Shown: positions 51,959 through 61,587, counted from the stretch's first letter. The stretch: DNA of 64,000 nt from Haloarcula marina (GCF_024218775.1 NZ_CP100404.1:1-64000); one strand, 5' to 3'. Program-made: numbers and translations. Notes: generated by a model from the sequence alone, not told the origin.

Positions 51959-52636
51959 TCAGTCCGTGCGGAAGGCCCGGTCCCCGGCGTCGCCGAGGCC
52001 GGGGACGATGAAGCCGTCGTCGTCGAGTTCGTCGTCGATAGCCACCGTGAGGAGGTCCACGTCGGGGAACGCCTCGGAGACGCGGACGATGCCCGGCGGC
52101 GCGGCCACCGCCGAGAGGACGACGAGTCGCTCCGGGTCCGGCGCGCCCTCGGTGATGTGTTCGAGGACGGCGGTCATCGTCGACCCCGTCGCCAGCATCG
52201 GGTCGGCGACGATGACGGTGTCTTCGGGCTGGATGTCCGGCAGTTTCACGTAGTCGATGGAGATGGGGAACTCCCCGTCTTCGCCCATTCCCGCCGACTC
52301 GTCGCGACTGGCGGAGATGACGCCCTGTCGAGCGCGCGGGAACGCCTTCAGCAGGCCTTCGACGAACGGCGTCGCCGCCCGGAGGACGTTGACGATGACC
52401 ACGTCGTCGAGCCCCTTCACGCGCTGGCCCATCGTCGTCGTCAGCGGCGTCTGTATCTCGGTGTACTCGGTCTCCATCCGCCCGTCGATTATCTCGTAGC
52501 CGCAGATGCGGCCGAGGCGGACCAGTCCCTTCCGGAACTCGACCTGTTCGGTCTCCACGTCGCGCAGTCGCGAGAGTTCGTCCACCGCGAGGGCGTGGGT
52601 GACCAGCGAGGCGTTGCCGCGTTCTTCGATTGTCAT
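51959..52636 (-). CDS. upp: Uracil phosphoribosyltransferase
   Basis: 225 aa. Salvages uracil with PRPP to UMP. PRPP motif [14 protein letters not shown] near 125-138, uracil-binding [13 protein letters not shown] at the C-terminus, GTP-activation type. Normal length. Spacer to the TRAP transporter genes downstream is 46 nt. pyrE and an NCS2 permease are also encoded in this window, so uracil and nucleobase salvage is well represented. Confidence 0.95.
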   Translation of the reverse strand: MTIEERGNASLVTHALAVDELSRLRDVETEQVEFRKGLVRLGRICGYEIIDGRMETEYTEIQTPLTTTMGQRVKGLDDVVIVNVLRAATPFVEGLLKAFPRARQGVISASRDESAGMGEDGEFPISIDYVKLPDIQPEDTVIVADPMLATGSTMTAVLEHITEGAPDPERLVVLSAVAAPPGIVRVSEAFPDVDLLTVAIDDELDDDGFIVPGLGDAGDRAFRTD

Positions 52637-52682
52637 ACCGAGACAGTCGACGCGCCGTGATTAAATCCTGACGGCGCTCGGG

Positions 52683-55412
52683 TCAGGCCGGGTCCGGCGT
52701 GCCAGCCGTGTCTGTGGCCGGTTCCCGGCGGCGGCGGTTCTCCGCCAGCAACAGGAGGAACAGGACCATCCCGACGGCCCGCAGGCCGATGTCGACGACG
52801 AGGGTGACTTCGATACCACTGGCGATTCCCAGCACACCGAGCACGTCGGCGAGCGCCGAGACGGCCAGTCCCGGGGCCATCAGCAGGAGGGAACTGACCG
52901 CGAACGCCGTCCGTTGCCCCCGCGAGACGGAGGCCTCGACGAACCCGATGACCGTCGCCGCCAGCGCGACGACGCCGACGAACACGCCGATTACGGGGAT
53001 GGCGACTTCGAAGATGGCGAACCCGAGGTCCGCGAAGTCCGCCAGTTGGACGACTCGGTACTGCTCGCCCAGCGGCAGTTCCGCGGCGTTTTCCTTCCGC
53101 CGCAAGAGGACGATGCCGGGCGCGAGGATGAACGCGAACGGGACGATGGCCTTGTTCAGCGACAGGGAGAACGCCTCGATACCGGTCTGGAAGGCGTCGG
53201 ACTTGGCCACCCCCGACGCCGCGTAGGCCGCGACGGCCACCGGTGGTGTGATGTCGGCGATGACCCCGAAGTAGAGGATGAAGAGGTGGGCCGCGAGTTC
53301 GGGGACCCCGAACTGCACCAGCGCCGGTGCGAGCAGGGAGACGAGGATGATGTAGGTCACCGTCGTCGGCATCCCCATCCCGAGGATGATGGAGGCAATG
53401 GCGGTCACCAGCAACAGCAACACGAGCGACCCGCCGGCGACGGCCCGGATGAGCGCCACCAGATTCGGGCCCAGGCCCGAGACGCTGATGACGCCGGGGA
53501 TGATGCCCGCGGCGGCGACGGCGATAACCACCGGAACCGCGGTTCGCGCGCCGCTCTCCATGGACTTCCCGAGGAAGACCCCGAGGCGGTACAGCCCGTT
53601 CTGTGCGAGGTCAGAGCGGCCGACGACTTCCGCGGTGGTCACGGCGGCGTCGTCGACGGCGTTGTCGAACGAGAGGATGGGAGATTCGAGGTGCGGCCGG
53701 GTCGCCAGCGTCACGACGCCCGCGACGATGGCCATCCCGCCGAGGCCGCCGACGGTGGCGCCGAAGGCCGCCTGCACCGACGTGGGCCCGGTCCCGCCAC
53801 CCAACAGCGCACCGAGGAACCCGACGCCGGTGAGCAACTGCGCCGTGAAGTTCGCGACGAAGAGGGCCGCGAAGACGGCCCCGAGACGCCCGCGCGTCTC
53901 GTCGCTGTAGGCCGCCACGAGGGCGATCAGCGCGCCGATGGCGATGAGCGTGAACCACGCCGACCGGGCGACAGAGAGACGCTCGATGATGAGGTAGTAC
54001 AGCAGGAGGCCGATGGGAACGAGGTAGAACCACCCGCTCTTGAGGTGTTGGCGGATGTTCACCAGTTCCGAGGGGTCCAGCCCACCGATGTTGCGCTTGG
54101 TCGCCTCGAAGTGAACCATCACCCAGACGCCGAAGAAGAAGACGATGGCGGGGATGGCCGCCGCGATGATGACGTCCCGGAACGGCGTCGCCGTGTACTG
54201 GACGATGAGGAACGCCGCGGCCCCCATCACCGGCGGGAGAATCTGCCCGCCCGAGGACGCCGAGGCCTCGACGCCGCCCGCGAACTCCGGGCGGTACCCC
54301 GACCGCTTCATCAGCGGGATGGTAAAGGCCCCCGTCGTCACGGTGTTGGCGATAGACGACCCGGAGATGGTGCCCATGAAGCCGCTGGCCAGAATCGACG
54401 CCTTCGCCGGACCGCCCCGTCGGGTCCCCGTCGCCCCGTACGCGAGGTCGATGAACCACTGGCCGGCCCCGGACATCTCCAGGAACGCGCCGAAGAGGAT
54501 GAAGATGTAGATGAACTGGACGGAGACGGTGACCGGAATCCCGAACACCCCGTTCTCGGTGTTGTACCAGAGGTTCTGGACGATGGAAGACCAGTCAAGC
54601 GGCGGAATCGAGAGGACACCGACGTAGGCGGCGTTCTGCGGGATGAGAAAGCCCCACCGCGCGTAGACGACGAAGGCGGCGACGATGACCATCAGGTAGA
54701 GGCTGATGGCCCGCCGGGTGGCTTCGAGGACGAGCAACACGCCGACGACCCCGAGGACGAACGCGTAGGAGGTGTCCGCCAGCGGTCCCAGTACCCCGGC
54801 GATGGGTTCGAGGAAGGTGAACACCTCCTGTATCGGGCGGCCGGACTCGAGGCCGAACACCCGCATGTTCTGAATCTCGTTGAACTCCGTGATGAAGTAC
54901 GCCGCCGACAGGCCCGCGATTATCATCAGCACCACGTCGAACGGCGTCACGCGCTCGAACTCCGGGTCGAGGAACAACCACGCGAGGACGCCCCCGACGG
55001 CGTGGACCGCCCGCGAGACGGGGTGGTCGGCCCCGAGTCGCTCGTCGAGGCGGTCGGCCAGCGCGATACACCGCCGGGAAATCGGCCCGTCACCGGTCGT
55101 CCCGGGGTACAGCAGGAAGGCGAGGACGAGGCCGAAGGTGACGTGGATGGCGTTTATCTGGAGCAGTTGGAGCGCCGCGAACTGAATCTCGCCCACGCCG
55201 GGCAGTTCGATGGCGAGGACGAACCCCTTCGCCGCGAGCCACATCTGGAACAGCGAGAAGGCGATGCCGACGACGGCGACGGCGAGCGTCGCGGGCCACC
55301 GAAGCGACCGCTTTCGCTCTATCTCTTGGAGGACTTCGTCGACCTCTTCGTCGCTAATCGTCTCCTCCGTGGCCGGTTCCTCGGGGTCGTCGGCTGGGTT
55401 CGTCGTGGTCAT
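52683..55412 (-). CDS. TRAP transporter fused permease (DctQM, TAXI-type)
   Basis: 909 aa, roughly 19-20 membrane helices. N-terminal acidic segment, then a DctQ-like four-helix part with linker, and a long DctM-like part with the conserved loops SGQILPPVMGAAAFL and GMGMPTTVTYIIL. This is the fused permease of TAXI-type TRAP systems, driven by an ion gradient. ATG 55412 overlaps the stop of the DUF1850 gene (ATGA). Typical substrates of TAXI systems are dicarboxylates and amino acids such as glutamate; not determined here. Confidence 0.92.
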   Translation of the reverse strand: MTTTNPADDPEEPATEETISDEEVDEVLQEIERKRSLRWPATLAVAVVGIAFSLFQMWLAAKGFVLAIELPGVGEIQFAALQLLQINAIHVTFGLVLAFLLYPGTTGDGPISRRCIALADRLDERLGADHPVSRAVHAVGGVLAWLFLDPEFERVTPFDVVLMIIAGLSAAYFITEFNEIQNMRVFGLESGRPIQEVFTFLEPIAGVLGPLADTSYAFVLGVVGVLLVLEATRRAISLYLMVIVAAFVVYARWGFLIPQNAAYVGVLSIPPLDWSSIVQNLWYNTENGVFGIPVTVSVQFIYIFILFGAFLEMSGAGQWFIDLAYGATGTRRGGPAKASILASGFMGTISGSSIANTVTTGAFTIPLMKRSGYRPEFAGGVEASASSGGQILPPVMGAAAFLIVQYTATPFRDVIIAAAIPAIVFFFGVWVMVHFEATKRNIGGLDPSELVNIRQHLKSGWFYLVPIGLLLYYLIIERLSVARSAWFTLIAIGALIALVAAYSDETRGRLGAVFAALFVANFTAQLLTGVGFLGALLGGGTGPTSVQAAFGATVGGLGGMAIVAGVVTLATRPHLESPILSFDNAVDDAAVTTAEVVGRSDLAQNGLYRLGVFLGKSMESGARTAVPVVIAVAAAGIIPGVISVSGLGPNLVALIRAVAGGSLVLLLLVTAIASIILGMGMPTTVTYIILVSLLAPALVQFGVPELAAHLFILYFGVIADITPPVAVAAYAASGVAKSDAFQTGIEAFSLSLNKAIVPFAFILAPGIVLLRRKENAAELPLGEQYRVVQLADFADLGFAIFEVAIPVIGVFVGVVALAATVIGFVEASVSRGQRTAFAVSSLLLMAPGLAVSALADVLGVLGIASGIEVTLVVDIGLRAVGMVLFLLLLAENRRRREPATDTAGTPDPA

Positions 55413-55894
55413 GATTCGAGTTGGTCGGTGATGGTCGCGAGCGCCGGGCGGCGGGCGAGGTGGAGGTCGACCGCCCGTTCGTCCGAGAGTGCGACCAAGT
55501 CGTACGTCTCCGTCCCGACGTGCAGGCGGTGGCCGGCCACCGACCCGGGAGCGACGGTCACGCGGGCGTACGAACCCGGCGGGTCGTAGACGAGCGTCCC
55601 GTTCTCGCGTGTGACGTTCGCGCCGCTGGGCAGTCCCCACCCGTAGGACTCGAACTCCATCCGAGTCATGACGAGTCGGTCGCCGCGGACGGTGTAGCCG
55701 TCGTAGACGCGAGTCTTCTCGACGCTGTGGGTGTACTCCAAGGCCACGGTCGTCCCGTTCTCGACCGGGGTCTGGAGATACGTCTCGCCCGTCTCGGTGT
55801 CCTCGACGACGAGGACTCGCTGTGTCGGGACTGCCGAGGCCGTACCGAGTGCGAGCACCGCGATGACGGCCAGTGCGACGGCGTAGCGACTCAT
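55409..55894 (-). CDS. DUF1850 domain protein, TRAP-associated
   Basis: 161 aa with an N-terminal signal peptide (MSRYAVALAVIAVLALGTASA), then a beta-rich DUF1850 domain (VALEYTHSVEKTRVYDGY, FESYGWGLPSG). DUF1850 genes sit in TAXI-TRAP operons, where the protein is thought to help the transporter; the exact job is not known. Overlaps the permease start by 4 nt and follows the binding-protein gene by 55 nt, so the order is binding protein, DUF1850, permease. Confidence 0.9.
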   Translation of the reverse strand: MSRYAVALAVIAVLALGTASAVPTQRVLVVEDTETGETYLQTPVENGTTVALEYTHSVEKTRVYDGYTVRGDRLVMTRMEFESYGWGLPSGANVTRENGTLVYDPPGSYARVTVAPGSVAGHRLHVGTETYDLVALSDERAVDLHLARRPALATITDQLES

Positions 55895-55949
55895 GTCACG
55901 GGGCGAGCGTCGGTCGGTGTGCGAGCGCGACGGGCGACACCACGGCGGC

Positions 55950-57008
55950 TTAGGCGTCGAAGTACGCCGCCGCACCGGGGTGCAGTTCGATGGACATCCC
56001 GTCCTGTGCCGAGTCCCTGCTGATGAAGTCCGTCTTGATGGTGAGTTGGTCCACGTTGTCGAAGATGGCCGCCGTGACCGTCTCGACCGTCGCCTCGGGT
56101 TGCTCGGCGTTGGTCGCGATCATCGCCTGGACGGCGACCGTCTCGACGGCTTGGCCGACGCCGGTGTACGTCCCTCCCGGGATGGTGTCGTCGGCGAACC
56201 ACGACGCCGCCTCCTTGACCGCCTCGCGGTTGTCCCCTCGGATGGGGACGATGACGAGGTCGTTCGTGTTGGCGAGGTCCTCGATAGCGCCGACGGGCCA
56301 CCCGCCGACGACGAACGCCGCGTCGATGTCCCCGTTTCGCAACTGGTCGGCCGCCTGCGAGAACGAGGCGTTCTGTTCGGTGAAGTCGGTGATGCCGACC
56401 GCCTCAAGAATCTGGTTGGCGTTGACCTGCGTCCCGGACCCGAGGTCACCGGTGTTGATGGTGGCCCCCGCGAGGTCCGACAGTTGCGTGATGCCGGTGT
56501 TTGCCAGCGTCACGACGGTGATGGTTTCGGGGTACAGCGTCGCCACGCCCATCAGGTTCTCGATGGCGTTGCCTTGGAACGCCTCGATACCGGTCCCGTT
56601 CTTCGCGAAGTACGCGACGTCGTTCTGGATGAGCGCGAAGTCGGCATCGCCGCTCGCCAAGTTCCCGACGTTCTCGACGCTCGCCCCCGTGGACTGGACG
56701 TTGAGGGTAAACTCCGTGTTGTCCTCGACGACGGCTTTGAACTCGTTCGAGAGCGGGAAGTACGTCCCGCCGGTCCCGCCAGCGTGCCACGAGAGGCGCG
56801 TATCGCCGCTCCCCCCGTCGCCGCTCTCGGTCGTCTCGGTGTCGCCGCCGTCGCCACCGTCGCCGCCGGCGGTCGTCTCGGTCTCGGCCCCGCCGTCGCC
56901 GCCGTCGCCACCGTCGCCGCCGTCGCCGCCGCCGCATCCGGCGAGCGCGACCGCACCGGCCAAGCCAGCACCGCGAAGGAACCGCCGCCGCGTGGATTTT
57001 TCTGACAT
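55950..57008 (-). CDS. TAXI-family TRAP solute-binding lipoprotein
   Basis: 352 aa. Twin-arginine signal RRRFLRG with lipobox ALAGC, Cys25 lipidated, exported folded through Tat as most haloarchaeal binding proteins. An unstructured G/D/E/T-rich linker follows (about 25-70), then the TAXI substrate-binding domain (GGTGGTYFPLSNEF, SGDADFALIQND, VSTGASVENV-like region). Catches the substrate for the fused permease downstream. Confidence 0.93.
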   Translation of the reverse strand: MSEKSTRRRFLRGAGLAGAVALAGCGGGDGGDGGDGGDGGAETETTAGGDGGDGGDTETTESGDGGSGDTRLSWHAGGTGGTYFPLSNEFKAVVEDNTEFTLNVQSTGASVENVGNLASGDADFALIQNDVAYFAKNGTGIEAFQGNAIENLMGVATLYPETITVVTLANTGITQLSDLAGATINTGDLGSGTQVNANQILEAVGITDFTEQNASFSQAADQLRNGDIDAAFVVGGWPVGAIEDLANTNDLVIVPIRGDNREAVKEAASWFADDTIPGGTYTGVGQAVETVAVQAMIATNAEQPEATVETVTAAIFDNVDQLTIKTDFISRDSAQDGMSIELHPGAAAYFDA

Positions 57009-57139
57009 ACGTCAAACAACTGTCACCGGGAACGCACTAAGCTATGCACTCGTTACACGGAGAGGCAGTGGCTAAAACGGGGAGACGGCAGCAGTACCAG
57101 ACGGTGAGAAAACCGAGAGACGGCGACGTTCCCGTTTGC

Positions 57140-57832
57140 TTAAGCCGGGCTTTCGACGCCCAGTTCCTCGAGGAGCGTTCGGGCGGCGGCCGACGACGAC
57201 GGCGGCCCGCGTGCAGTTATAAGGTCACCGTCGACGGTGACGCTCGTGTCCGCGTCGAGTTCGGCGTCCCAGTCGGCACCGGCGGCTTTCACCTCGTCTT
57301 CGACCCAGTAGGGGAGTTTGCGCCCGTCGGGCATCAGGTCGTTCTCGTCGACGATTCCCTCCTCCCACGCGTTCGGGAACCCGGTGACAGACCGGCCGGA
57401 GACGAGGAAGTCCCCGTCGCCGTCGCGGGTGAAGGCGAGAATCCCGACGGCGTGGCAGACGACGAGCGCCTTGCCGTGCTCACCTTCGACGGCATCGCGG
57501 AGGAGTCGGCGGGCGTCGCTGTCCTGGTTCACGTCCCACTCCGTGCCGTGGCCGCCAGGGAAGACGACGGCGTCGTAGTCGGCGGCGTCGACTCGCGCGA
57601 TGGGTGTCGGGTCGTTGAGTCGCTCGTCGTTCTCGTGAACGTCCATCACGTGCGCCGCCGTCTCCTCGCCGACCTCCTCGGGGTCGACCGACCGCTCGTC
57701 GACGACCGGCGGGTCGCCCGACGGCGTCGCGACGGTGATGTCGACGCCCGCGTCCGTGAGCGTGGTCAGCGGTTCGATACATTCCTCGCCCCAGTAGCCG
57801 TGCTCGCTGACGACGAACAGTGCGGATGGCAT
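57140..57832 (-). CDS. DJ-1/PfpI-family protein (glyoxalase III-like)
   Basis: 230 aa. Nucleophile Cys in VVCHAVGILAF near 125 and the catalytic Glu in the EECIEPL region near 16. Resembles Hsp31-like glutamine amidotransferase-type proteins (PGGHGTEWDV loop near 93). Possible methylglyoxal or deglycase chemistry; function in the archaeon unknown. It follows the binding-protein gene's upstream side, likely unrelated to transport. Confidence 0.87.
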   Translation of the reverse strand: MPSALFVVSEHGYWGEECIEPLTTLTDAGVDITVATPSGDPPVVDERSVDPEEVGEETAAHVMDVHENDERLNDPTPIARVDAADYDAVVFPGGHGTEWDVNQDSDARRLLRDAVEGEHGKALVVCHAVGILAFTRDGDGDFLVSGRSVTGFPNAWEEGIVDENDLMPDGRKLPYWVEDEVKAAGADWDAELDADTSVTVDGDLITARGPPSSSAAARTLLEELGVESPA

Positions 57833-57961
57833 GTCGCCGTCACGTACGTGGGCGAGACGGATAAGTGGCCGCCGCCGCTCGGCAGAAACGCTTAATCGGC
57901 CAGAGCGAGAAGGGTCTTGTCAAGCACGATACGAGACTATCGTCGCTAGTTCCGTTCTATC

Positions 57962-58672
57962 ATGGCAGATATCGAAGAGAGCGTTTCCGGTTTCAAGACA
58001 CGAGGCGGGTGGGTCGACGCCGTCGAGCACGGCGAACGAATCACGCAGGCGCTGAAAGACCTGTTTGCCGACTCCGACATCGACGCGGACATCGACGAGG
58101 CGGCCTTAGACGAGTTCGACGAGTGGCGACCCAAGAGCCACGAACGACTCGACGAGGACGTCAACGAGAAGACCGCAGAGCAAGCCAGCGTCGACGAGGG
58201 GAAGGGAGAACAGGCGGGCAAAGATCCCGACGAGGACCTCCAGAAAGCGGGCGAGAAGTTGAGCGAGTCCTACGAGAATCTGGACGAACCCGACGAGGCC
58301 ATCGACAAGTGGGGCGAATCGGTCGATTACGTCGCCCGCGCGGCCGACTCCGTCGGTCGGAAGGCGCTCCGGAAAGTCGAGGACGCCGTCTACAAGAACG
58401 TGATGACCCAAATCGCGCCGTACTACTTCGACAACGAACTCGTCAGCGCGAACCTCCAGCGCACCGGGACGGAGGACCGGCCCGAGTACGTCTTCGAGGT
58501 GAACGTCAACGACGACGACCTGAAGATGCGCGTCTCGAACCAACTGGCCGACTACGACAAGTCGGTCGAGCGCTGGCACGTCGACACCGAGAAAGCGACC
58601 GACCACGTCGAGGCCGCTGAGGGTGTCGATGCGGTCGAACCGGGGGAGGAGACGGACGCCAAAACGAACTAA
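57962..58672 (+). CDS. DUF5828-type haloarchaeal protein
   Basis: 236 aa, very acidic and helical. Beginning MADIEESVSGFKTRGGWVDAVEHGERIT is the pattern I recognise as DUF5828. An unstructured Glu/Asp/Lys stretch (about 60-100) precedes a conserved KALRKVEDAVYKNVMTQIAPYYFDNELVSANLQR segment. No function known. The ATG at 57962 follows the divergent DJ-1 gene. Confidence 0.75.
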   Translation: MADIEESVSGFKTRGGWVDAVEHGERITQALKDLFADSDIDADIDEAALDEFDEWRPKSHERLDEDVNEKTAEQASVDEGKGEQAGKDPDEDLQKAGEKLSESYENLDEPDEAIDKWGESVDYVARAADSVGRKALRKVEDAVYKNVMTQIAPYYFDNELVSANLQRTGTEDRPEYVFEVNVNDDDLKMRVSNQLADYDKSVERWHVDTEKATDHVEAAEGVDAVEPGEETDAKTN

Positions 58673-58751
58673 GGCGACGCTCGTGTCGCCTGCATCGGTT
58701 TGGCGCCCGAGAGGCGAAGACGAACTAAGCTCGCCGCCGTGCGAGCGCCGT

Positions 58752-58997
58752 CTACGACCGGTCGCGGTACCACCGTCTGAGCCGCGGCCCTCGCCACAGG
58801 AGCAGACCGGAGAGCGCCAGCAGCGGGAAGCCGACGGCCTGAACCGCCAGCACGGCCGTCGGCACCGTGCGGAGCGGTGAGTAGAGGAACGCGCCCAACG
58901 CGAGGGCAAGCAGGAGGTGTGCCGCCCGATGAGTCGAACGTCGCCACGGGAACGACGCGGTCACGAGCGACCGCCGCCCGTCGTCGGTGGCCCGCAC
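58752..58997 (-). CDS. Small two-helix membrane protein of HTH_10 cluster
   Basis: 81 aa, two hydrophobic helices (about 25-40 and 48-66), basic ends (WRGPRLRRWYRDRS). GTG start, 4 nt behind the HTH_10 gene's stop, so the last gene of a three-gene cluster. No family recognised. Confidence 0.65.
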   Translation of the reverse strand: MRATDDGRRSLVTASFPWRRSTHRAAHLLLALALGAFLYSPLRTVPTAVLAVQAVGFPLLALSGLLLWRGPRLRRWYRDRS

Positions 58998-59001
58998 CGC
59001 C

Positions 59002-59754
59002 TCACAGGGAGTCGTCGCCCAGCAGGAACTGCTCCATCACGCGGCCGGTGGCTCGGCGGATGGTCTCGCTGGCCGTCGACGTGTCGACGCCGAGGTCGGC
59101 GGCGACGTCCGCGAGGGTACATCGGCGCGGGACCTCGAAGTAGCCCCGACGGAGGGCCGCGGTGACGCACTCGCGCTGGCGCGTCGTGAGCGGGTCCCGG
59201 CCCTCGGCGGCGTGGACGACAGACAGCAGTTCGTAGTCGTGGTCGTCGGCGTCGAGTGCGTCGCCGAACGCCTCGAACTGCGCGCGGGTCGCCGTCAGGT
59301 CGAACTCCATGACGCCGTCCTCGACGACGATGGGGAACTCCGGCGGGAGCGACGAGGCCCAGAGGAACTCGTAGAGGCCCTGTTCGACGGCCTCGTACTG
59401 GCCGATGGCGCGCCGGTCGTCCGCCCACAGCGTCCGGTACTCGGAGATGTCTGGGTGGGCGTCGATGGCGTCGACGACGGCCTCGGCGTCGGCCGCGCGA
59501 ACCTCCCCCAGTTCCAGCGCCCGGTCGCCCATCGGGACGCCCGTGAGCAGTCGAAGCGTCGCGTCCGGGAACGCCGTCGACACCGTCGCGGCCCAGATAT
59601 CCGACCGGAGCGCCAGTCGGAAGCGAGCGCGTATCAACGCGACCCCTCCCGCGGCGGCCGTCGGCGTCGTCGACCCACCATCTCGGTCCTCCGTTGGACC
59701 CGTCGGTCGATAAACGTCGCGCCGGGCCGCCCCAGTCGTCGGCCGTCGGGCCAT
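59002..59754 (-). CDS. HTH_10 (Bat-type) transcriptional regulator
   Basis: 250 aa. N-terminal sensor part of the Bat family (about 40-185: LIRARFRLALRSDIWAATVSTAFPDATLRLLTG), C-terminal HTH_10 (about 198-245: LTTRQRECVTAALRRGYFEVPRRCTLADVAADLGVDTSTASETIRRA). The N-terminus is about 35 residues longer than usual. Bat-type proteins activate genes in response to redox, light or oxygen; this one lacks an obvious Cys cluster. Flanked by small membrane proteins. Confidence 0.9.
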   Translation of the reverse strand: MARRPTTGAARRDVYRPTGPTEDRDGGSTTPTAAAGGVALIRARFRLALRSDIWAATVSTAFPDATLRLLTGVPMGDRALELGEVRAADAEAVVDAIDAHPDISEYRTLWADDRRAIGQYEAVEQGLYEFLWASSLPPEFPIVVEDGVMEFDLTATRAQFEAFGDALDADDHDYELLSVVHAAEGRDPLTTRQRECVTAALRRGYFEVPRRCTLADVAADLGVDTSTASETIRRATGRVMEQFLLGDDSL

Positions 59755-59757
59755 GCC

Positions 59758-60213
59758 TCATGCCGTCCCCCGGTACCAGCGCAGGGTCGCGTACGCCGAC
59801 CCGACGATGACCGACGCGATGAGCGCGAGCAAGATTGCGAACGCGGCGTAGCCGACCGCCGGGTCGGCGTACGGCAGTATCACGTCGCGGGGCGGTTCGA
59901 CGGCCCACGGGCTGACGTGGAAGTAGGCGAGCATCGCCGTACTGAGCGCGAAAAAGGCGGCCCAGTACCGGTTCCCGGCGCGGCCAGACAGCGTCAGGAC
60001 GAGTCCGATAGCGACGACCGGATAGACGACGAGACTGTACGTGAAGGGGTTCACCTGCCCCGTTATCGGCCAGCCGACGTGGTTCCCTCTGACCACGTGG
60101 TCGACGTGATGGGCCGCGCCGAGCACCATCGAGAGGGCGACCAGCGAGTAGAGAGCACGTTGCACGCCCGTTCGGGCGGGCCGTTCGTCCGGCGTGTGGT
60201 CGGTTCGAGCCAT
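59758..60213 (-). CDS. Four-helix membrane protein preceding HTH_10 gene
   Basis: 151 aa with four hydrophobic helices (about 20-35, 58-76, 84-100, 120-146). The first loop has an unusual His-rich stretch (AAHHVDHVVRGNHVGWP, His 35, 36, 39, 45), which may bind metal or heme. Function unknown. First gene of the cluster, 3 nt before the HTH_10 gene, with a perfect palindrome just upstream. Confidence 0.78.
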   Translation of the reverse strand: MARTDHTPDERPARTGVQRALYSLVALSMVLGAAHHVDHVVRGNHVGWPITGQVNPFTYSLVVYPVVAIGLVLTLSGRAGNRYWAAFFALSTAMLAYFHVSPWAVEPPRDVILPYADPAVGYAAFAILLALIASVIVGSAYATLRWYRGTA

Positions 60214-60246
60214 ACGTTGCGGTACGTCAGTGGCAGCGTTCAGACT

Positions 60247-60266
60247 GTGCCCAACATGTTGGGCAC
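60247..60266. promoter_or_regulatory. Perfect 20-bp palindrome upstream of HTH_10 cluster
   Basis: GTGCCCAACATGTTGGGCAC. The centre CCAACATGTTGG resembles sites reported for some Bat-type regulators. It lies 34-53 nt upstream of the 151-aa gene's ATG, just upstream of the expected TATA position, where an activator would bind. Confidence 0.75.
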
Positions 60267-60387
60267 GATGGCCGCACGAGCGCCGAGAGCCACCGCGCAC
60301 CGGCCATGGGCAGGACCCCGTTTCGGCGTCCGCCCGCGACGCGGCGAGCGGTAGCCTCATTGGTGGGAAGGGCAAACGCCGGGGTAG

Positions 60388-61587
60388 ATGGTAGCGACGA
60401 GTGTGCTGGCGACGTTGGTCGTCGCCGCAGCGGCGAGTCTGTTCATGGCCTGGGCTATCGGCGCGGGGTCCTCGGGGTCAACACCCTTCGCGCCCGCGGT
60501 CGGGGCGAATGCGATTTCCGTGATGCGCGCGGGCTTTTTCGTCGGCCTGCTCGGCCTCGCCGGTGCGGTGTTACAGGGCGCGAACGTCACCGAAACCGTC
60601 GGCGGTAGCCTCGTCCTCTTTCCGGCGGGCGGCGGGCTTTCGGCTATCGCCGCCATCATCGCGCTGGTCACCGCCGCCGTCCTCGTCGCCGTCGGTATCT
60701 TCACCGGCTATCCAATCGCGACGGCGTTCACCGTCACCGGGGCCGTCGTCGGCGTCGGACTGGCGATGGGCGGGCAACCGGCGACGGCGAAGTACCTCGA
60801 AATCGTCACGCTGTGGGTGGCGGTGCCGTTCGTCGGCGGTGGCATCGCCTTCGCGACGGCGTGGCTCCTGCGCCACGAGTCGGTCCCCGAGCGAGTGGTG
60901 GTCCCCGTCCTCGGCGGACTGGTCGCGGCGCTGCTTGCGAACGTCCGGTTCGTCCTCCTGGCCCCCGGGTCACAGCAGGCGTCCGTCGCGGGCGCCGTCG
61001 CCCAATCGCTCGGGACGCCGACGCTCCCGACCATCGCGGCGACGACGCTCCTCGTCGCCACCCTCGGTGGCGGCCTGCTGTATCGGGACATCCGCGCCGA
61101 CCCCGACGCCGGGCAACGGCACTTCCTGCTGGTGCTGGGCGGACTCGTCGCGTTCTCCGCCGGGGGGAGCCAGGTCGGCCTCGCGCTGGGACCGCTCCTC
61201 CCGCTTCTGGGCGACGGACCGACGGCGGGCATCCCCATCACGGGCGTCCTGCTGTTCGGTGGATTGGGCCTGCTCCTCGGGTCGTGGACCGGCGCGCCCC
61301 GGATGATAAAGGCGCTGTCGCAGGACTACTCCTCGCTGGGGCCGCGCCGCTCCATCGCCGCGCTCATCCCGAGTTTCGTCATCGCTCAGACGGCCGTCTT
61401 CTTCGGCATCCCCGTCTCGTTCAACGAGATAATCGTCTCGGCCATCGTCGGGTCCGGCGCGGCCGCTGGCGGCGGGGAAGTGAGTCGCGAGAAGATGGTG
61501 AAGACGGTACTCGCGTGGGTCGGGTCGCTCGCGCTGGCGTTCGCGCTCAGTTACGGCGTGTTCGTCGCCGTCGACGCGGTGATGTAA
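60388..61587 (+). CDS. PiT-family phosphate permease (second copy)
   Basis: 399 aa, about 10 helices. PiT signature near the start (AIGAGSSGSTPFAPAVGANA) and its mirror (FSAGGSQVGLALGPLLPLLGDG). More compact than the one at 43833 and without its hydrophilic loop, so the two are separate paralogues. Its ATG is 121 nt from the palindrome. Likely phosphate import with different affinity or coupling. Confidence 0.9.
   Translation: MVATSVLATLVVAAAASLFMAWAIGAGSSGSTPFAPAVGANAISVMRAGFFVGLLGLAGAVLQGANVTETVGGSLVLFPAGGGLSAIAAIIALVTAAVLVAVGIFTGYPIATAFTVTGAVVGVGLAMGGQPATAKYLEIVTLWVAVPFVGGGIAFATAWLLRHESVPERVVVPVLGGLVAALLANVRFVLLAPGSQQASVAGAVAQSLGTPTLPTIAATTLLVATLGGGLLYRDIRADPDAGQRHFLLVLGGLVAFSAGGSQVGLALGPLLPLLGDGPTAGIPITGVLLFGGLGLLLGSWTGAPRMIKALSQDYSSLGPRRSIAALIPSFVIAQTAVFFGIPVSFNEIIVSAIVGSGAAAGGGEVSREKMVKTVLAWVGSLALAFALSYGVFVAVDAVM

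Noticed and set aside
52914-55589. 891-codon plus-strand open frame over the TRAP permease
   Set aside because: Antisense shadow of membrane protein codons; composition of R/D/G without fold motifs.
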